This document shows, piece by piece, positions 1 through 11,119 of a stretch of DNA of 64,000 bases. The stretch is from Rhodococcus spongiicola. Its GTDB lineage: Bacteria; Actinomycetota; Actinomycetes; Mycobacteriales; Mycobacteriaceae. The notes below the pieces were generated by a model. It saw only the letters and a program-made list of their open reading frames with translations, ran no database searches and was not told the origin of the DNA. The first letter of the stretch is position 1. Each line of letters starts with the position of its first letter. The DNA lies in assembly GCF_004011835.1 (NCBI RefSeq), contig NZ_RKLN01000003.1:62001-126000 (forward strand), in the 5' to 3' direction. The position numbers and the translations under genes are program-made.

Positions 1-613
1 CCGCGGCCGCCTGCTGGGTGCCGACGACGTCGAAGAACTCGGTGTGGGTCGGGCCAGGGGAGACCGCGAGCACTGTCAGTCCGGTACCCCGGGCCTCCGC
101 CCACAACGCCTCGGTGAAGTGGAGGACGAACGCCTTGGTTCCCGCGTACACCGCCATGCCGGGAACCGGCTGGTACGCGGTGCTGCTGGCGATGTTCATC
201 AGTAGGCCGCGCCCGCGGAGCAGATCGGGCAGGAAGACGTGGGACAACTCGACGAGCGTGGTGACGTTGAGCTGGATCGCGGACGTCATCCGGTCCAGGT
301 CGGCGGAGGCGAAGTCGCCGTGCATGCCGAATCCGGCGTTGTTGACGAGGGAGTCGATGCGGATGTCGCGCGCGGCGAGTTCGCTCTTGAGCTTTTCGGC
401 GACGCCGGGCGCGGCGAGGTCCATCGGGAGGACGGTGACCGTCACGCGGTGCTTATCGCGGATCTCGGTGGCAAGCTCCTCGAGCCGGTCGGCGCGGCGG
501 GCGACGAGGACGAGGTTTGCCCCCCGCTCGGCGAAGCGCCGGGCGAACTCGGTGCCGAGGCCCGCGCTGGCGCCGGTGATGAGGACGGTCGATCCGGATA
601 CGTCGACAGACAT
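1..613 (-). CDS. SDR-family short-chain dehydrogenase/reductase (C-terminus cut by window edge)
   Basis: NAD(P)-dependent oxidoreductase of the short-chain dehydrogenase family; substrate unknown. Reading leftward from ATG 613, the protein begins MSVDVSGSTVLITGASAGLG, which carries the Rossmann TGxxxGxG cofactor motif. A central NNAG motif and the catalytic YxxxK (YAGTK, near residue 160) follow. About 204 residues are visible, and the C-terminus lies left of position 1. It is divergent from a TetR regulator 83 bp away, which probably controls it. Family call is firm; reaction cannot be assigned. Confidence 0.9.
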   Translation of the reverse strand, partial: MSVDVSGSTVLITGASAGLGTEFARRFAERGANLVLVARRADRLEELATEIRDKHRVTVTVLPMDLAAPGVAEKLKSELAARDIRIDSLVNNAGFGMHGDFASADLDRMTSAIQLNVTTLVELSHVFLPDLLRGRGLLMNIASSTAYQPVPGMAVYAGTKAFVLHFTEALWAEARGTGLTVLAVSPGPTHTEFFDVVGTQQAAA

Positions 614-640
614 GCTTCTCCTAGTTGTTGAGTGCCCCCG

Positions 641-680
641 AATGTAGTCACTGTCACCAATGTAGTCAATGCCAACATTG
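641..680. promoter_or_regulatory. Candidate TetR operator between SDR and tetR
   Basis: In the 83-bp divergent gap a 10-bp direct repeat, aatgtagtca, occurs at 641-650 and 659-668 (18-bp period). The second copy runs into an inverted repeat, caatg-ccaa-cattg (667-680). The position fits autoregulation by the TetR protein and control of the SDR gene. Inferred from symmetry and position only. Confidence 0.45.
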
Positions 681-695
681 CGCTACGCTGATGCC

Positions 696-1295
696 ATGCC
701 CGACCTCGAACAGCCGTACCACCATGGGAGTCTGCGCCAGGTGCTGCTCACCCGTGCCGAGAGCACCCTCGAGGAGGACGGCGTCGACGGCATCTCGCTC
801 CGACGACTCGCCAGGGAGGCCGGGGTCAGTCATGCCGCACCCAGCAAACATTTCCGGGATCGGCAGGCCCTGCTCGACGCGCTCGTCGAGCAGGGGTTCC
901 GACGCCTGACCGAGGCGCTCGAGCAGGCATTCGACGAGGCGGAACCGCATGCCCGCGCCCGCCTGGGTGCACTCGCCAGCGCCTACGTCACGTTCGCCCT
1001 CACCCACCGCGAGCTGCTCGCCCTGATGTACAGCAGCAAGCAAGCACCCGGGGCTGCCGCCGCGGTGGTGGAGGCCGGCCGCACGCCGATGGATCTGACC
1101 GTCCGGATCGTCACCGAGGCCCAGGCCGCGGGTGACATCGGCCCCGGCGACCCCCTCCACATCGCCCTTGTCGCGTTCGCCACCTTCCACGGCGTCGCCG
1201 CTGTCGCCGCGGGCGGAATGCTCTACGGCGCTTCGGTCGACGAGGTGGTTACCGCGGCATCCGACACGTTCTGGCGAGGTCTCACTCGAGAGTGA
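696..1295 (+). CDS. TetR/AcrR-family transcriptional regulator
   Basis: About 199-residue one-component regulator. The N-terminal helix-turn-helix is typical of TetR (GISLRRLAREAGVSHAAPSKHF, given here as GISLRRLAREAGVS then HAAPSKHF, about residues 30-51). The C-terminal ligand domain has a hydrophobic GVAAVAAGGMLYG segment near its end. ATG 696 is chosen because the fold starts at PYHHGSLRQ. An in-frame ATG at 669 would lie inside the putative operator. It is divergent from the SDR gene, its most likely target. Ligand unknown. Confidence 0.88.
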   Translation: MPDLEQPYHHGSLRQVLLTRAESTLEEDGVDGISLRRLAREAGVSHAAPSKHFRDRQALLDALVEQGFRRLTEALEQAFDEAEPHARARLGALASAYVTFALTHRELLALMYSSKQAPGAAAAVVEAGRTPMDLTVRIVTEAQAAGDIGPGDPLHIALVAFATFHGVAAVAAGGMLYGASVDEVVTAASDTFWRGLTRE

Positions 1296-1407
1296 GATGA
1301 CGCGACCCGCAGGGCATTTCGACGCGCCGTCCTCCGCGGTAGTTTTCTGTCGCCACCACGGTCTACATTGACCGGGCGACATTTCGGATCTCTGGGGAGT
1401 GTGATCA

Positions 1408-4400
1408 GTGCAGGACGGCCGGTGGGTAGAGATCTCACCTTCGCAGTTTGATCACGAGACGAAGGGCCTGGACTGGATCAAGCAACTCCTGCCCGACGCG
1501 CCGCCGTTCCGTGCCTGGTCGAATTTCGAGTTCCGGGACAGCCGCGGCCGCTGGCACGAGGTGGACCTGCTGGTCCTCGCGCGGGACACGCTGTACCTGA
1601 TCGAACTCAAGTACTACAGCGGCACGTTGCGCGGCAACGATCACGTGTGGAGCCGGGGCGGGCACCGGTCGGAGGACTCGCCGCTGCTGCTCGCCCGGCG
1701 CAAGGCGCAGTACTTCTCCTCGTTGCTCAAGGACCGGCTGGCGGAGAAGACTGGCAGCAAGGTCCCCAAGGGCGCGATCCCGTACGTGCAGGAGCTGGTG
1801 TTCCTGCATCATCCCGGCCTGGTGTGCGAGCTGCCGGCCAGTTCGGCGATCAACCTGTACGGCATCGACGGCAACGAGAGGACCAGCCGCCTGCCGGGCA
1901 TCGGCGAGCGCCTACTGGCACCGCCCACGCGCCAACCGGTCAGTGAGCAGAAGTCCTTGCTGATCCGGGATCTCATGACGGCGATCGGGTTGGCCCCGCG
2001 GCGTCAGCGGGAGCTGGGGTCGTGGGTGATCGACGAGCACCCGCTCGGGGACGGTGAGGGCTGGCAGGACTGGCCGGCCTTCCATCATGTCGACATGGAG
2101 CGCCACGCGCGCATCCGCTTCTACCTGCCGCGACCGGGCGCGACACCGGCGGAGGAGCACGAGCGGGTCCGCGCCGTCGAGCACGAGTACCGGCTGCTGG
2201 CGCGGCTGCGCCACGACGGCCTGCAAGTGCCGGTGGATGTGGTCAAGGACAAGGAACTCGGCATCGGCCTGGTGTTCACGCAGTCCAAGGGCGACGTCCG
2301 GCTGGACCTGTGGCTCGCCGATCACCGCGCGGCTCTCAGTCTGGAGGGCCAGCTCGAGCTGATCGCCGAGGTGGCTGAGATCGTGCAGTACGCGCACCGG
2401 CACCGGGTGGTGCACCGCACCCTGAATCCGCGCGCGATCGTGGTGCGCGAGCGTGCGGGATCGCCGCAGCCGCAGGTCACCGACTGGGACAGCGCCGGGG
2501 TGCTGCCGGCGAATGCGGAGACCGGTGTGACCCGGCTGTCCGCCGGCCCGTTGAGCCTGATGGCCGGTGCTCTCAGCGACCAGGCGCGATTGTTCGCGGC
2601 TCCCGAGGGCGCAAAGCCCGCCGACCCGGCCCGGATGGACGTGTTCGGCTTGGGCGCGCTCGCCTTCTACCTGGTGGCCGGGGGCAAGGCGCTGGCCACC
2701 GAGCGGGGCGAGTTGATCGACCGGCTGCGCCGAGACCGAGGCCTGGACCTGGCAGCGGACCTGCCGCAGGTGCCGTCACCGCTGCGGCAGCTGGTGCTCG
2801 ACGCCACGCACCCGAGCCCGGCCGACCGGATCGGCACGGTCGCCGAACTGCTCGAACGGATCGAAGAGGTTCGGCGCGAGTTGATCGGCTCCGAATCCGA
2901 ATCCGATCCGCTCGAGGCCGGCCCCGGCGACGAACTCGGCGACGGCCGGTTCGAATTCAAGCGGCGGCTCGGGTCTGGGTCGACGGCGGTGGGCATCCTG
3001 GTGATCGACCGCAAGGCGGGCGACGCGCAGCGGGTGCTGAAGGTGGCGCGCGACGACGAGGCCGCGGTGCGGTTGCGGGCCGAGGCGCAGGTACTCGGCA
3101 AGCTCAACGATCCGCGGATCGTCCAGCTCGCCTCGGAAGAGTCCGTCGGCGGCCGGACGGTACTGGTGGTTCAGTATGCGGGCAGCACCACGCTGGCGGA
3201 GGAGTTGGCCGCGAAGGGTGGTCGGCTCTCGATCGACTTGCTCGAGCGGTGGGGCACCGACCTGCTGCGGGCGCTGGTCGCGCTCGAACGTGCCGGGGTG
3301 ATGCACCGCGACCTCAAGCCGTCGAACCTCGGCGTGTTTGCGTCGAGTTCGCGCGCCGATGCACACCTGCTGATGTTCGACTTCTCGATGGCCGGCGTGG
3401 ACCCCCGCAATATCGAAGCCGGTACCCCGCCATACCTGGATCCGTTCCTGGGCACTGGTGGGCGACGCCAGTACGACACGGCCGCCGAGCGGTACGGCGC
3501 CGCGGTGGTGCTGTTCGAGATGGCCACCGGCGCCGCGCCCCTGTACGGCCCTGACCCGCAGGCGAATCCGGCCACCGTCGACGACGACGTGACGGTGGCG
3601 CCGACCATGTTCGAGTCGGCGGTCGCGGACGGGCTCACCAGCTTCTTCGCAGCGGCGCTGTCGCGGGAGGCGTTGGCTCGCCCGGACACGGCCGAGGATA
3701 TGTTGCGGGCGTGGCAGCGGGTGTTCACCGATCTGGATGCGGCCCCGACCGCTCCGACCAAGACCCCCGTGAAGGTGAGCGCGACAACGCCGCTCGCTGC
3801 AGCCGGTTTGAGCGCTCGTGCGGTGTCGGCGTTGGCGGCCGCGCAGGTGACCACGGTCGGCGAGTTGCTGGCGCTGGATTCGACCCGCCTGAACCGGCTG
3901 GTGGCGAAGGAGGCGAAGGCCACCCGCACCGAGATCCGGGACCGGCATCGGGCGTGGGCCAAGCAGTTCACGACGAAGGGTGCCCGCGCGCAGAGGGTTT
4001 CCGGCGCGGGGCAGGGGCTGTTAGGCCTGGACGACGCGGTGTCATTGCTGCTCGCCGCCGTCGGGAAGGGTCGGGCGAGCACCCGGCGCGAGGCCGCCGA
4101 GTTGCTGCTGGGCACACGCGGCGCGCTGGACGCGTTCGCCAGCGGTGCAGAGCTGGCGGCGGCGCTGGACAAGACGGCCCCGCGTGGGCATCAGCTGCTC
4201 AAGGAGCTGCAGGCCGACTGGGCGGAGAATCCGGCCGCGCGGAATCTCCTCGACGACCTGATCGACATGGTCCAGCAGGTGCTGCGCGACTCGGGTGGCG
4301 TGGCGGCGATCTCTTCGCTCACCGCGGAGATCCGCGGGTCTCTGCCGGAGGCGCCCGCCGCGGCCTCGGATGCGGCGGCGCCGCAGTTGGCGGAACGCAC

Positions 4401-5661
4401 CGCGGCTGGGCTGCTGCGGGTGGCGTTCGACCGGCTCACCGAGCACGAGACCGCCGAGGGCGCCCGCCGACTGACCCGGCGGCGCCACGAGGGTCGGCTG
4501 GCGCTGGTCGCGGACGACGAAATGCTGCTTGCCGGCGCCGAGGCCGCGGCCAAGCGGGCCGACAAACTGGTTGACGGTTCCTCAGGGGCGGCAGGTGGTG
4601 TGGTGCCGGCAGGCACGGCGGCGCGGGAGCTGCGGGCGGCGTTCGCCGACGCCTTTGCTGCCGGCGCCGGACCCGAGGCGCGGGTGCCGCTGCCGCCCGA
4701 TCCGCGGCTGATCCGGCTGGCCGCGGCCACCTCCCGGCACGCGGCGGTATCCGGGCGGGGTGAACTTCATGCGCGCAGCCTCGGCCCGTCGGAGGCGCTG
4801 CGCCTGGCGTTGGCGGGGCTGGCGCAGACCGAGTCGCTGACGCCGGCAGAGGTGCGGGCGCGTGTCGCGGCCCGCTTCCCGGAGCTCGACCGGCTGCCGG
4901 GGCGTCCGGCACTGGATGCGCACGTCGAGCGGGCCGGGCTGGGCCTCGAGTGGGACGGCACAGGCTACCGCTACGAGAACGCGGCCCCGGCGAGCGAGAC
5001 GTCGCTGCACACCCGCGCCGGCACACGCACCGGTCCGTCCCCGGAGGCAGCCGCCGGCACGTGGGCGGGCACCGATGGGACGGCGCAGCAGGCGATACTG
5101 GCGGCGTCGCTGCGAGAGAACGGCTTCCTCGCCATCGGAGTGCCGGTGCACCGGCCGGGTGAGCACATCGCCGCCGCACACGCGTTGGCGCGTGCACACG
5201 ACGGCCAGATGCTGGACGTGACCGGCGAGATCGTCAGCGCGATGCGCGAGTTCGCAGCAGCGCAGGGTCTGCCCTGGGATCTCGTGCGCGGCGCCGACGC
5301 GGCCGCCGAAGGCAGCCGAGATGCCCGCGGACTGCGCGCGGTGCTGGACCGGGTTATGCCGGCGCTGCGGACCCGGCTGGAAGAGCAGGTCTTCGGCGAC
5401 CAGAACCCCTCCGGCGGCGAGCGTCCGCTGATCCTGACCGAGGTCTCGCCGCTGGCCCGGTACGGCTACCTGGATGTACTGGCGCGGCTCAGTGACCTGT
5501 CGGCGCCCCGGAGGCGGCCGGTGTGGGTGGTGCTGCCGCAGCTGCGGGGGCAGCGTGGCGCGCTGGTGGACGGCAAGCCGATCCAATTGGGTTCGCCCGG
5601 TGGACAGTTCGTGGTGTGGTCGGCGGAGCCGACACGCGAGACAGAGAGCGAGAAGGTGTGA
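1408..5661 (+). CDS. pglW: BREX type 2 serine/threonine kinase PglW (NERD domain plus two kinase-like domains)
   Basis: 1417-residue signalling component of phage-growth-limitation/BREX-2. The N-terminus is a NERD domain of the PD-(D/E)XK nuclease fold (E51-V-D53 and E66-L-K68). A first kinase-like domain (about 200-450) has HRT (336-338) where the catalytic HRD should be, so it looks like a pseudokinase. The second (about 510-760) has a glycine loop GSGSTAVG (522), a VLK lysine near 545, HRDLKPSN (633) and DFS (658), and looks active. The C-terminal third is helical with a winged-helix-like segment. GTG start has ggggag at 1394-1399. Its TGA overlaps the pglX ATG. It leads the operon, about 110 bp after tetR. 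Confidence 0.93.
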   Translation: MQDGRWVEISPSQFDHETKGLDWIKQLLPDAPPFRAWSNFEFRDSRGRWHEVDLLVLARDTLYLIELKYYSGTLRGNDHVWSRGGHRSEDSPLLLARRKAQYFSSLLKDRLAEKTGSKVPKGAIPYVQELVFLHHPGLVCELPASSAINLYGIDGNERTSRLPGIGERLLAPPTRQPVSEQKSLLIRDLMTAIGLAPRRQRELGSWVIDEHPLGDGEGWQDWPAFHHVDMERHARIRFYLPRPGATPAEEHERVRAVEHEYRLLARLRHDGLQVPVDVVKDKELGIGLVFTQSKGDVRLDLWLADHRAALSLEGQLELIAEVAEIVQYAHRHRVVHRTLNPRAIVVRERAGSPQPQVTDWDSAGVLPANAETGVTRLSAGPLSLMAGALSDQARLFAAPEGAKPADPARMDVFGLGALAFYLVAGGKALATERGELIDRLRRDRGLDLAADLPQVPSPLRQLVLDATHPSPADRIGTVAELLERIEEVRRELIGSESESDPLEAGPGDELGDGRFEFKRRLGSGSTAVGILVIDRKAGDAQRVLKVARDDEAAVRLRAEAQVLGKLNDPRIVQLASEESVGGRTVLVVQYAGSTTLAEELAAKGGRLSIDLLERWGTDLLRALVALERAGVMHRDLKPSNLGVFASSSRADAHLLMFDFSMAGVDPRNIEAGTPPYLDPFLGTGGRRQYDTAAERYGAAVVLFEMATGAAPLYGPDPQANPATVDDDVTVAPTMFESAVADGLTSFFAAALSREALARPDTAEDMLRAWQRVFTDLDAAPTAPTKTPVKVSATTPLAAAGLSARAVSALAAAQVTTVGELLALDSTRLNRLVAKEAKATRTEIRDRHRAWAKQFTTKGARAQRVSGAGQGLLGLDDAVSLLLAAVGKGRASTRREAAELLLGTRGALDAFASGAELAAALDKTAPRGHQLLKELQADWAENPAARNLLDDLIDMVQQVLRDSGGVAAISSLTAEIRGSLPEAPAAASDAAAPQLAERTAAGLLRVAFDRLTEHETAEGARRLTRRRHEGRLALVADDEMLLAGAEAAAKRADKLVDGSSGAAGGVVPAGTAARELRAAFADAFAAGAGPEARVPLPPDPRLIRLAAATSRHAAVSGRGELHARSLGPSEALRLALAGLAQTESLTPAEVRARVAARFPELDRLPGRPALDAHVERAGLGLEWDGTGYRYENAAPASETSLHTRAGTRTGPSPEAAAGTWAGTDGTAQQAILAASLRENGFLAIGVPVHRPGEHIAAAHALARAHDGQMLDVTGEIVSAMREFAAAQGLPWDLVRGADAAAEGSRDARGLRAVLDRVMPALRTRLEEQVFGDQNPSGGERPLILTEVSPLARYGYLDVLARLSDLSAPRRRPVWVVLPQLRGQRGALVDGKPIQLGSPGGQFVVWSAEPTRETESEKV

Positions 5662-8600
5662 TGGCGGGTTTCTCCGCGACCGATCTGGTTAAGGCCCTGC
5701 GCAGGCAGGTGACGGTGCTGGAGGACGACCTGCGGGCCCGCGTGGACGGTGCCGACGTGGATGCGCGCCAGCCCGAGGTGGGGGAACGCTGGCGCGCCGA
5801 GCACACGGCCGCGTTGAAGGCGCAGCGCACCGCGGCGTCGTGGCAGGCGTGGCGCGACGAGCGGGTCACCCAGGCGGCGGTGGCGTGGGTGCTGCTGACG
5901 GTGTTCGCCCGCTACTGCGAGGACCACGCGCTGGTGTCGAGGGCGTGGATCGGCGGCCCGGACCCGGATGCGCGCCAGCAGGCCCTCGACGCCCGCCGCG
6001 CCTACTTCACCGCAAATCCCGAGGACACCGACCGGGAGTGGCTGGGCACGATCATCGAGCATTTCGCAGGGCTCGACGCTACCCGTGGCGTGGTGGATTC
6101 GTACTCGCCGCTGCACCAGGTGGCACCATCGGGTGACGCGGCCCGGGTGCTGCTCGAATTCTGGTGGGACAAGGACGCCTCCGGCGAACCCCTGTGGAGC
6201 TTCACGGGCGTGGACACCCGCTTCCTGGGTGACGTCTACCAGGACCTGTCCGAGTTCGCGAAGAAGACGTACGCGCTGCTGCAGACCCCGGAGTTCGTGG
6301 AGGAGTTCATCCTCGACCAGACCCTCGAACCGGCGCTGGCCGAGCGGCCGCTCGAGGGCTTCACCGTGATCGACCCGACCTGCGGCAGTGGTCACTTCCT
6401 TCTCGGCGCCTTCCACAGGCTGCTGGAGCGCTGGCAGCGTGAGGCGCCGGCCCTCGGTCCGCGGGTGCTAGTGCAGAAGGCGCTGTCGTCGGTGTATGGC
6501 GTGGACATCAACCCGTTCGCCGTTGCGATCGCCCGATTCCGGCTCATGGTCGCGGCGCTGGATGCGAGCGGGGACAAGTCGATCGAGAAGCTCATCGACA
6601 TCGAGTTGAACCTGGCTGCAGGTGACTCGCTGCTGTGGGGTGCCCGGCAGCAGGCGATCAGCGACGACCTGTGGTCCGCGGGCCAGGAGCAGATGGTACT
6701 CGCGACGGAGAACGCCGAGGCGCTGAAGGCGATCCTGCAGCGCGAACATGATGTGGTGGTGGGCAATCCGCCGTACATCACTGTCAAGGACGCCGCGCTG
6801 AATCAGACGTACCGTCAGCTCTACTCGACCTGCCATCGTCAGTATGCGTTGACGGTGCCGTTCATGGAACTGTTCTTCGACCTCGCCAAGAACGATTCCG
6901 ACGGTAAGCCCGGCTGGGTCGGGCAGATCACCTCCAACTCGTTCATGAAGCGGGAGTTCGGGTCCAAGCTAATCGAGCAGTTCCTCAGCACCCGTGACCT
7001 GAAGCGGGTCATCGACACGTCTGGTGCGTACATTCCCGGGCACGGAACGCCCACGGTGATTCTTGTGGGCCGCAACCGTTCTCCTGTTGGCGAGACCGTT
7101 CGGGCTGTGCTCGGCGTGCGCGGTGAACCGGGCCGGCCGGATGATCCCTCGCAGGGTGTTGTGTGGTCGGCGATTGTCGACCATATCGCCGAAGCCAGGT
7201 TCGACAACGGCTGGATAAGCGTGGCCGAGTTGGATCGGGGGGCTCTACTCAAGCACCCATGGAGCCTCACAGGTGGTGGTGCAGTCACACTTCTCGCTCA
7301 AGTCGAGAGTGCTCAAACAAAGAAACTCGAAACCGTCACAACTTCAGTCGGTTTCGGAGCGGTCACCCGCGAGGACGCGGCATACATGGTCGGAGACGGG
7401 CCGCTGAGGCGTGCAGGGATTCCCCACACACTCAGAAAGCAACTCGTTGAGGGCGATAAGGTCCGAGAGTGGGCAGTGCATGACGCCTCCATGTCGCTCT
7501 GGCCGTACGACGAGTCGACGCTCAAGGCAACATCAGAACCGCATCTCGAGCAGTTCCTGTGGCCGTACCGCACGCAGCTCAGCAGTCGCGTCGCCTATGG
7601 CCTGACCCAGATCGAGCGTGAATTAGAGTGGTACGAGTACTCGATGTTCTTCAAGGACCGCTACCGAACCCCCTTGTCAATCACCTTTGCCGCGATCTCG
7701 ACCGACAATCACTTCGCTCTGCGAAGCCGGGGCGAGGTTTTCAAAGACTCAGCCCCAGTGATCAAACTTCCGGAGGGGGCGAGTGAGGACGAGCACTTGC
7801 GGCTGCTCGGGTTGCTGAACAGTTCGGTGGCGTGCTTCTGGCTCAAGCAGAACTGTCAGAACAAGGCAGGTGGTGGAATCGGCCGAGGCGATTCGGATGA
7901 GCATTGGGAACAGCGGTACCAGTTCAATGGTACTAAGGTTCAGAACTTCCCCCTCCCATCGTCCTCCCCGCTCGCCCGCGCCCGTACCCTCGACGTTCTC
8001 GCGCAGGAACTTGCCGCGCGCACCCCGGCCGCGCTCGCCACGACCACGACTCCGACCGCCGAGGCCCTGGAGTTGGCGCACAAGGAATCCGAGCGCATCC
8101 GTGCGTTGATGATCGCGCACCAGGAGGAACTCGACTGGGAGTGCTACCGGCTCTATGGACTCGTCGACGAAGATCTCACCTACCAAGGTGACCTTCCGGG
8201 CATTGCCCTGGGGGAGCGTACCTTCGAGATCGTTCTCGCCCGTGCGGTTGAACGCGGTGAGCACACCGCGTGGTTCGAACGGCACCGCTCCACCCCGGTC
8301 ACCGGGATTCCCGCGCACCTGCCCGCCGAATACCAGGCCCTCGTCCAGCGCCGCCTTGACGTCATCGCGTCGAACCCCGGCATTCGGCTACTGGAGAAGC
8401 CGGAACACAAGCGCCGGTGGGCGATCGAACCGTGGGACAAGCGCGTCACCGAAGCCCTGCGCGACTGGCTGCTCGACCGGGTCGAGAGCCGTGATCTGTG
8501 GTTCGAGGATGGGCACCCCACCCCGCGTAGCGTCGCGCAACTCGCCGACAGGCTCGACCGAGACGAGGACTACCGGCAAGTGCTGCGTCTGTGGGCAGGC

Positions 8601-9251
8601 ATCCCCGACGTGTCCACCTCGGCCGCGCTCGCGAAACTCCTGGACGAGGAGGGTGTGCCGTACCTCGCCGCGCTGCGGTACAAGCCATCCGGCCTGACCA
8701 AACGGGAAGCCTGGGAGCACACCTGGGATCTGCAGCGTCGCGAGGATGCCGGAGAGAAGCTGGATGCGCCAATCCCTGTGCCGCCCAGATACAAGTCCAG
8801 CGACTTCCTCAAGACGTCGTACTGGGCGCGGCGCGGCAGGCTCGACGTGCCAAAGGAACGGTTCGTCTCCTATCCGAATGCGAACCGCGACACCGACCCG
8901 ACGATGCTGCTCGGCTGGGCAGGCTGGGACCACGCCGAGCAGGCCCTGGCCCTAGCCGGCCTCGTCGACGAGCGCATCGACGGCGAAGGCTGGGACCAGG
9001 CCAGCCCCGACAAACTCGTCCCCATGCTCGCCGGACTCGCCGAACTGCTGCCGTGGTTGCGGCAGTGGCACGGCGAGATCGACCCCGAATTCGGTGAATC
9101 CGTCGCCGACACCATCGACGAAGTCCTGCGCTCCCGAAGCGCCGAAATCGGCGTCACCGCCGACGACCTCGCCGCGTGGCGTCCCCCGACCACCACCCGC
9201 GGCCGCGGCCGCACCAGCAAGAAATCTACAAAGGAGAACACCTCAGCATGA
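5661..9251 (+). CDS. pglX: BREX type 2 adenine-specific DNA methyltransferase PglX
   Basis: 1196-residue N6-adenine methyltransferase that marks host DNA in BREX. The SAM-binding motif DPTCGSG lies at about 238-244 and the catalytic NPPY at about 369-372. The region after about residue 520 should hold the target-recognition part, and a C-terminal helical region follows. ATG 5661 is preferred over upstream in-frame starts because it overlaps the pglW stop (TGATG) and gives the family N-terminus [13 protein letters not shown]. The segment at about 7290-7960 is visibly less G+C-rich than its surroundings (29/60 G+C at 7621-7680 versus 45/60 at 5761-5820), suggesting specificity-region exchange. 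It ends in an ATGA overlap with the next gene. Confidence 0.95.
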   Translation: MAGFSATDLVKALRRQVTVLEDDLRARVDGADVDARQPEVGERWRAEHTAALKAQRTAASWQAWRDERVTQAAVAWVLLTVFARYCEDHALVSRAWIGGPDPDARQQALDARRAYFTANPEDTDREWLGTIIEHFAGLDATRGVVDSYSPLHQVAPSGDAARVLLEFWWDKDASGEPLWSFTGVDTRFLGDVYQDLSEFAKKTYALLQTPEFVEEFILDQTLEPALAERPLEGFTVIDPTCGSGHFLLGAFHRLLERWQREAPALGPRVLVQKALSSVYGVDINPFAVAIARFRLMVAALDASGDKSIEKLIDIELNLAAGDSLLWGARQQAISDDLWSAGQEQMVLATENAEALKAILQREHDVVVGNPPYITVKDAALNQTYRQLYSTCHRQYALTVPFMELFFDLAKNDSDGKPGWVGQITSNSFMKREFGSKLIEQFLSTRDLKRVIDTSGAYIPGHGTPTVILVGRNRSPVGETVRAVLGVRGEPGRPDDPSQGVVWSAIVDHIAEARFDNGWISVAELDRGALLKHPWSLTGGGAVTLLAQVESAQTKKLETVTTSVGFGAVTREDAAYMVGDGPLRRAGIPHTLRKQLVEGDKVREWAVHDASMSLWPYDESTLKATSEPHLEQFLWPYRTQLSSRVAYGLTQIERELEWYEYSMFFKDRYRTPLSITFAAISTDNHFALRSRGEVFKDSAPVIKLPEGASEDEHLRLLGLLNSSVACFWLKQNCQNKAGGGIGRGDSDEHWEQRYQFNGTKVQNFPLPSSSPLARARTLDVLAQELAARTPAALATTTTPTAEALELAHKESERIRALMIAHQEELDWECYRLYGLVDEDLTYQGDLPGIALGERTFEIVLARAVERGEHTAWFERHRSTPVTGIPAHLPAEYQALVQRRLDVIASNPGIRLLEKPEHKRRWAIEPWDKRVTEALRDWLLDRVESRDLWFEDGHPTPRSVAQLADRLDRDEDYRQVLRLWAGIPDVSTSAALAKLLDEEGVPYLAALRYKPSGLTKREAWEHTWDLQRREDAGEKLDAPIPVPPRYKSSDFLKTSYWARRGRLDVPKERFVSYPNANRDTDPTMLLGWAGWDHAEQALALAGLVDERIDGEGWDQASPDKLVPMLAGLAELLPWLRQWHGEIDPEFGESVADTIDEVLRSRSAEIGVTADDLAAWRPPTTTRGRGRTSKKSTKENTSA

Positions 9252-11119
9252 GCAGCATCACGCCGCACTACCGCACGATCACGGAGCTGCTGCAGAGCCG
9301 GTCATTCTCCATCGACGAGTACCAGCGCGAGTACAAGTGGGAACGCACCAACATCGAAGAACTCGTCACCGACCTCCAGAACAAGTTCGAGGCATCCTAC
9401 TCGGAGGGTGACTCGCCGAAGAAGGCCGGCGAGTACGCCGACTACTTCCTCGGCTCGATCATCGTCACCGAACGCAACAACAAGAGTTACCTCGTCGACG
9501 GTCAGCAGCGTGTCACGTCGCTGACCCTGTTGCTGATCCACCTGTACAGGGAGGCGAAGGAACGTGGCCTGAGCGTCGCGTCCACCATCGAGCCGCTGAT
9601 CTTCTCCGACGACTTCGGTGAGCAGAGCTTCAACCTTGCCATTCCCGAGCGGGTGCCGGTGATCCAGGCTCTGTTCAACGGCGAGGACTACAACACCGAC
9701 GGCAAAGAGGAGTCGATCCGCACCATCGTCGACAGGTTCCGGGACATCGAGAACCTCGACCTTGCGGATGACCTCGGCGCGGGCTTCGAAACCTTTGTGT
9801 ATTGGCTGCTGCGCCGTGTCGGGCTCATCGAGATCGCCACTGCCTCTGACGTGCAGGCGTATTCGATCTTCGAGACCATGAACGACCGCGGCAAGCCGCT
9901 GAGCCCGGTCGACATGCTCAAGGCGTATCTGCTTGCGCCGATCGACTCCTCGGACGGCCGCAGCAACGCGAACCGGGTGTGGAAGCACACGGTCCTGGAT
10001 CTGATCGCCTGGGAGCCTGATCCCGATGCCGAACGCGACTCTGCCTGCATCAAGGCGTGGCTCCGCGCGCAGTACGCGGATGGCACCCGCGACCGCAGGG
10101 CGGGCGCGACGGACAAGGACTGGGAACTGATCGGCTCCGCATTCCATCGGTGGTTGCGCGACAACGAGAAGCGGGTCGGCGCCGGAGGTGCGCAGCAGAA
10201 CCTACGGATCATGACCGAAGAGTTCCCGTTCTTCGCGCGTGCGTACCGAATGATCCTCGAGGCGAGCCGCACCTACACCCCGGGGCTGCGTTCCGTGTTC
10301 TACAACGCGCACAACGACTTCACCTGGCAGACCACTGTGCTGCTGGCGCCCTTGTGTGCCGAGGACGACGACGAGACCGTCCGCCGCAAGATCGAGGCCG
10401 TCGCCGCCTATCTCGACATCTGGATCATGCGCCGCACCGTCAACTACATCCGCGTCGGCTATTCCACCGTGAGCTATGCGATGTGGCTGCTGTGCCGCGA
10501 CATCCGCCGCAAGCCACTCGACGAACTGATCGACATCCTCAGTGAGAAGTTGCGCACCGACGACGTGACTTTCGAAGGCAGCGCCAGCAAGGGGCGCATC
10601 GGTATTGCCGATCTGCGCCTGAACCAGTTCAGCCGCCGCTACATCTACCACCTGCTTGCGCGCATCACCGCCTACGTCGAGACCGGTGCCGGTCAGGCCG
10701 ACCAGTTCGACAGTTACGTCAACCGCAGCCAGAAGAACCCGTACGACATCGAGCACGTGCGCTCCGACAGCTACGACAGGGACGGCGCCGAGTTCGAGTC
10801 CGAACAGGACTTCGACGCCTGGCGCAACGACGTCTCGGGGCTGGTGCTGCTTCGCGCCGACGTGAACCGCAGCCTGCAGGACAAGTGCTTCGCGGACAAG
10901 GCGCCGCACTACGCGAAGCAGAACGTCTACGCCGCCAGCTTCACCGCGTCGGCCTACGAGCACCAGCCACAGTTCGCCAAGTTCCGGGATGTGGAGGAAC
11001 TGCCGTTCCGGTCGTTCGAAGAGTTCGGCAAGGCGGAGCAGGAGGAGCGCAGCGCACTCGTCCTTGCCCTCGCCAACAAGATCTGGTCCCCCGCTCGACT
11101 GGAGGAACTGCGACCATGA
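9248..11119 (+). CDS. DUF262/DUF1524 (GmrSD-type) nuclease-like protein inside the BREX operon
   Basis: 623 residues. The N-terminal DUF262 domain has [11 protein letters not shown] (about 21-31), DGQQR (84-88, the family nucleotide-binding/hydrolysis motif) and [12 protein letters not shown] (about 215). The C-terminal DUF1524-like HNH region has IEH with His503, then a [10 protein letters not shown] segment ending at Asn540. The usual EHIxP is EHVRS here, so nuclease activity is probable but not certain. GmrSD-family proteins (GmrSD, BrxU, SspE) restrict modified DNA or sense modification. It is coupled by ATGA overlaps to pglX upstream and pglY downstream, so it is made with the BREX complex. 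It is not part of the six-gene type 2 core as I know it. Confidence 0.85.
   Translation: MSSITPHYRTITELLQSRSFSIDEYQREYKWERTNIEELVTDLQNKFEASYSEGDSPKKAGEYADYFLGSIIVTERNNKSYLVDGQQRVTSLTLLLIHLYREAKERGLSVASTIEPLIFSDDFGEQSFNLAIPERVPVIQALFNGEDYNTDGKEESIRTIVDRFRDIENLDLADDLGAGFETFVYWLLRRVGLIEIATASDVQAYSIFETMNDRGKPLSPVDMLKAYLLAPIDSSDGRSNANRVWKHTVLDLIAWEPDPDAERDSACIKAWLRAQYADGTRDRRAGATDKDWELIGSAFHRWLRDNEKRVGAGGAQQNLRIMTEEFPFFARAYRMILEASRTYTPGLRSVFYNAHNDFTWQTTVLLAPLCAEDDDETVRRKIEAVAAYLDIWIMRRTVNYIRVGYSTVSYAMWLLCRDIRRKPLDELIDILSEKLRTDDVTFEGSASKGRIGIADLRLNQFSRRYIYHLLARITAYVETGAGQADQFDSYVNRSQKNPYDIEHVRSDSYDRDGAEFESEQDFDAWRNDVSGLVLLRADVNRSLQDKCFADKAPHYAKQNVYAASFTASAYEHQPQFAKFRDVEELPFRSFEEFGKAEQEERSALVLALANKIWSPARLEELRP

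Noticed and set aside
2776-3948. 390-codon open frame antisense to pglW
   Set aside because: Shadow of a G+C-rich gene; low-complexity Arg/His/Gly composition and no domain, while the sense frame has clear kinase motifs.
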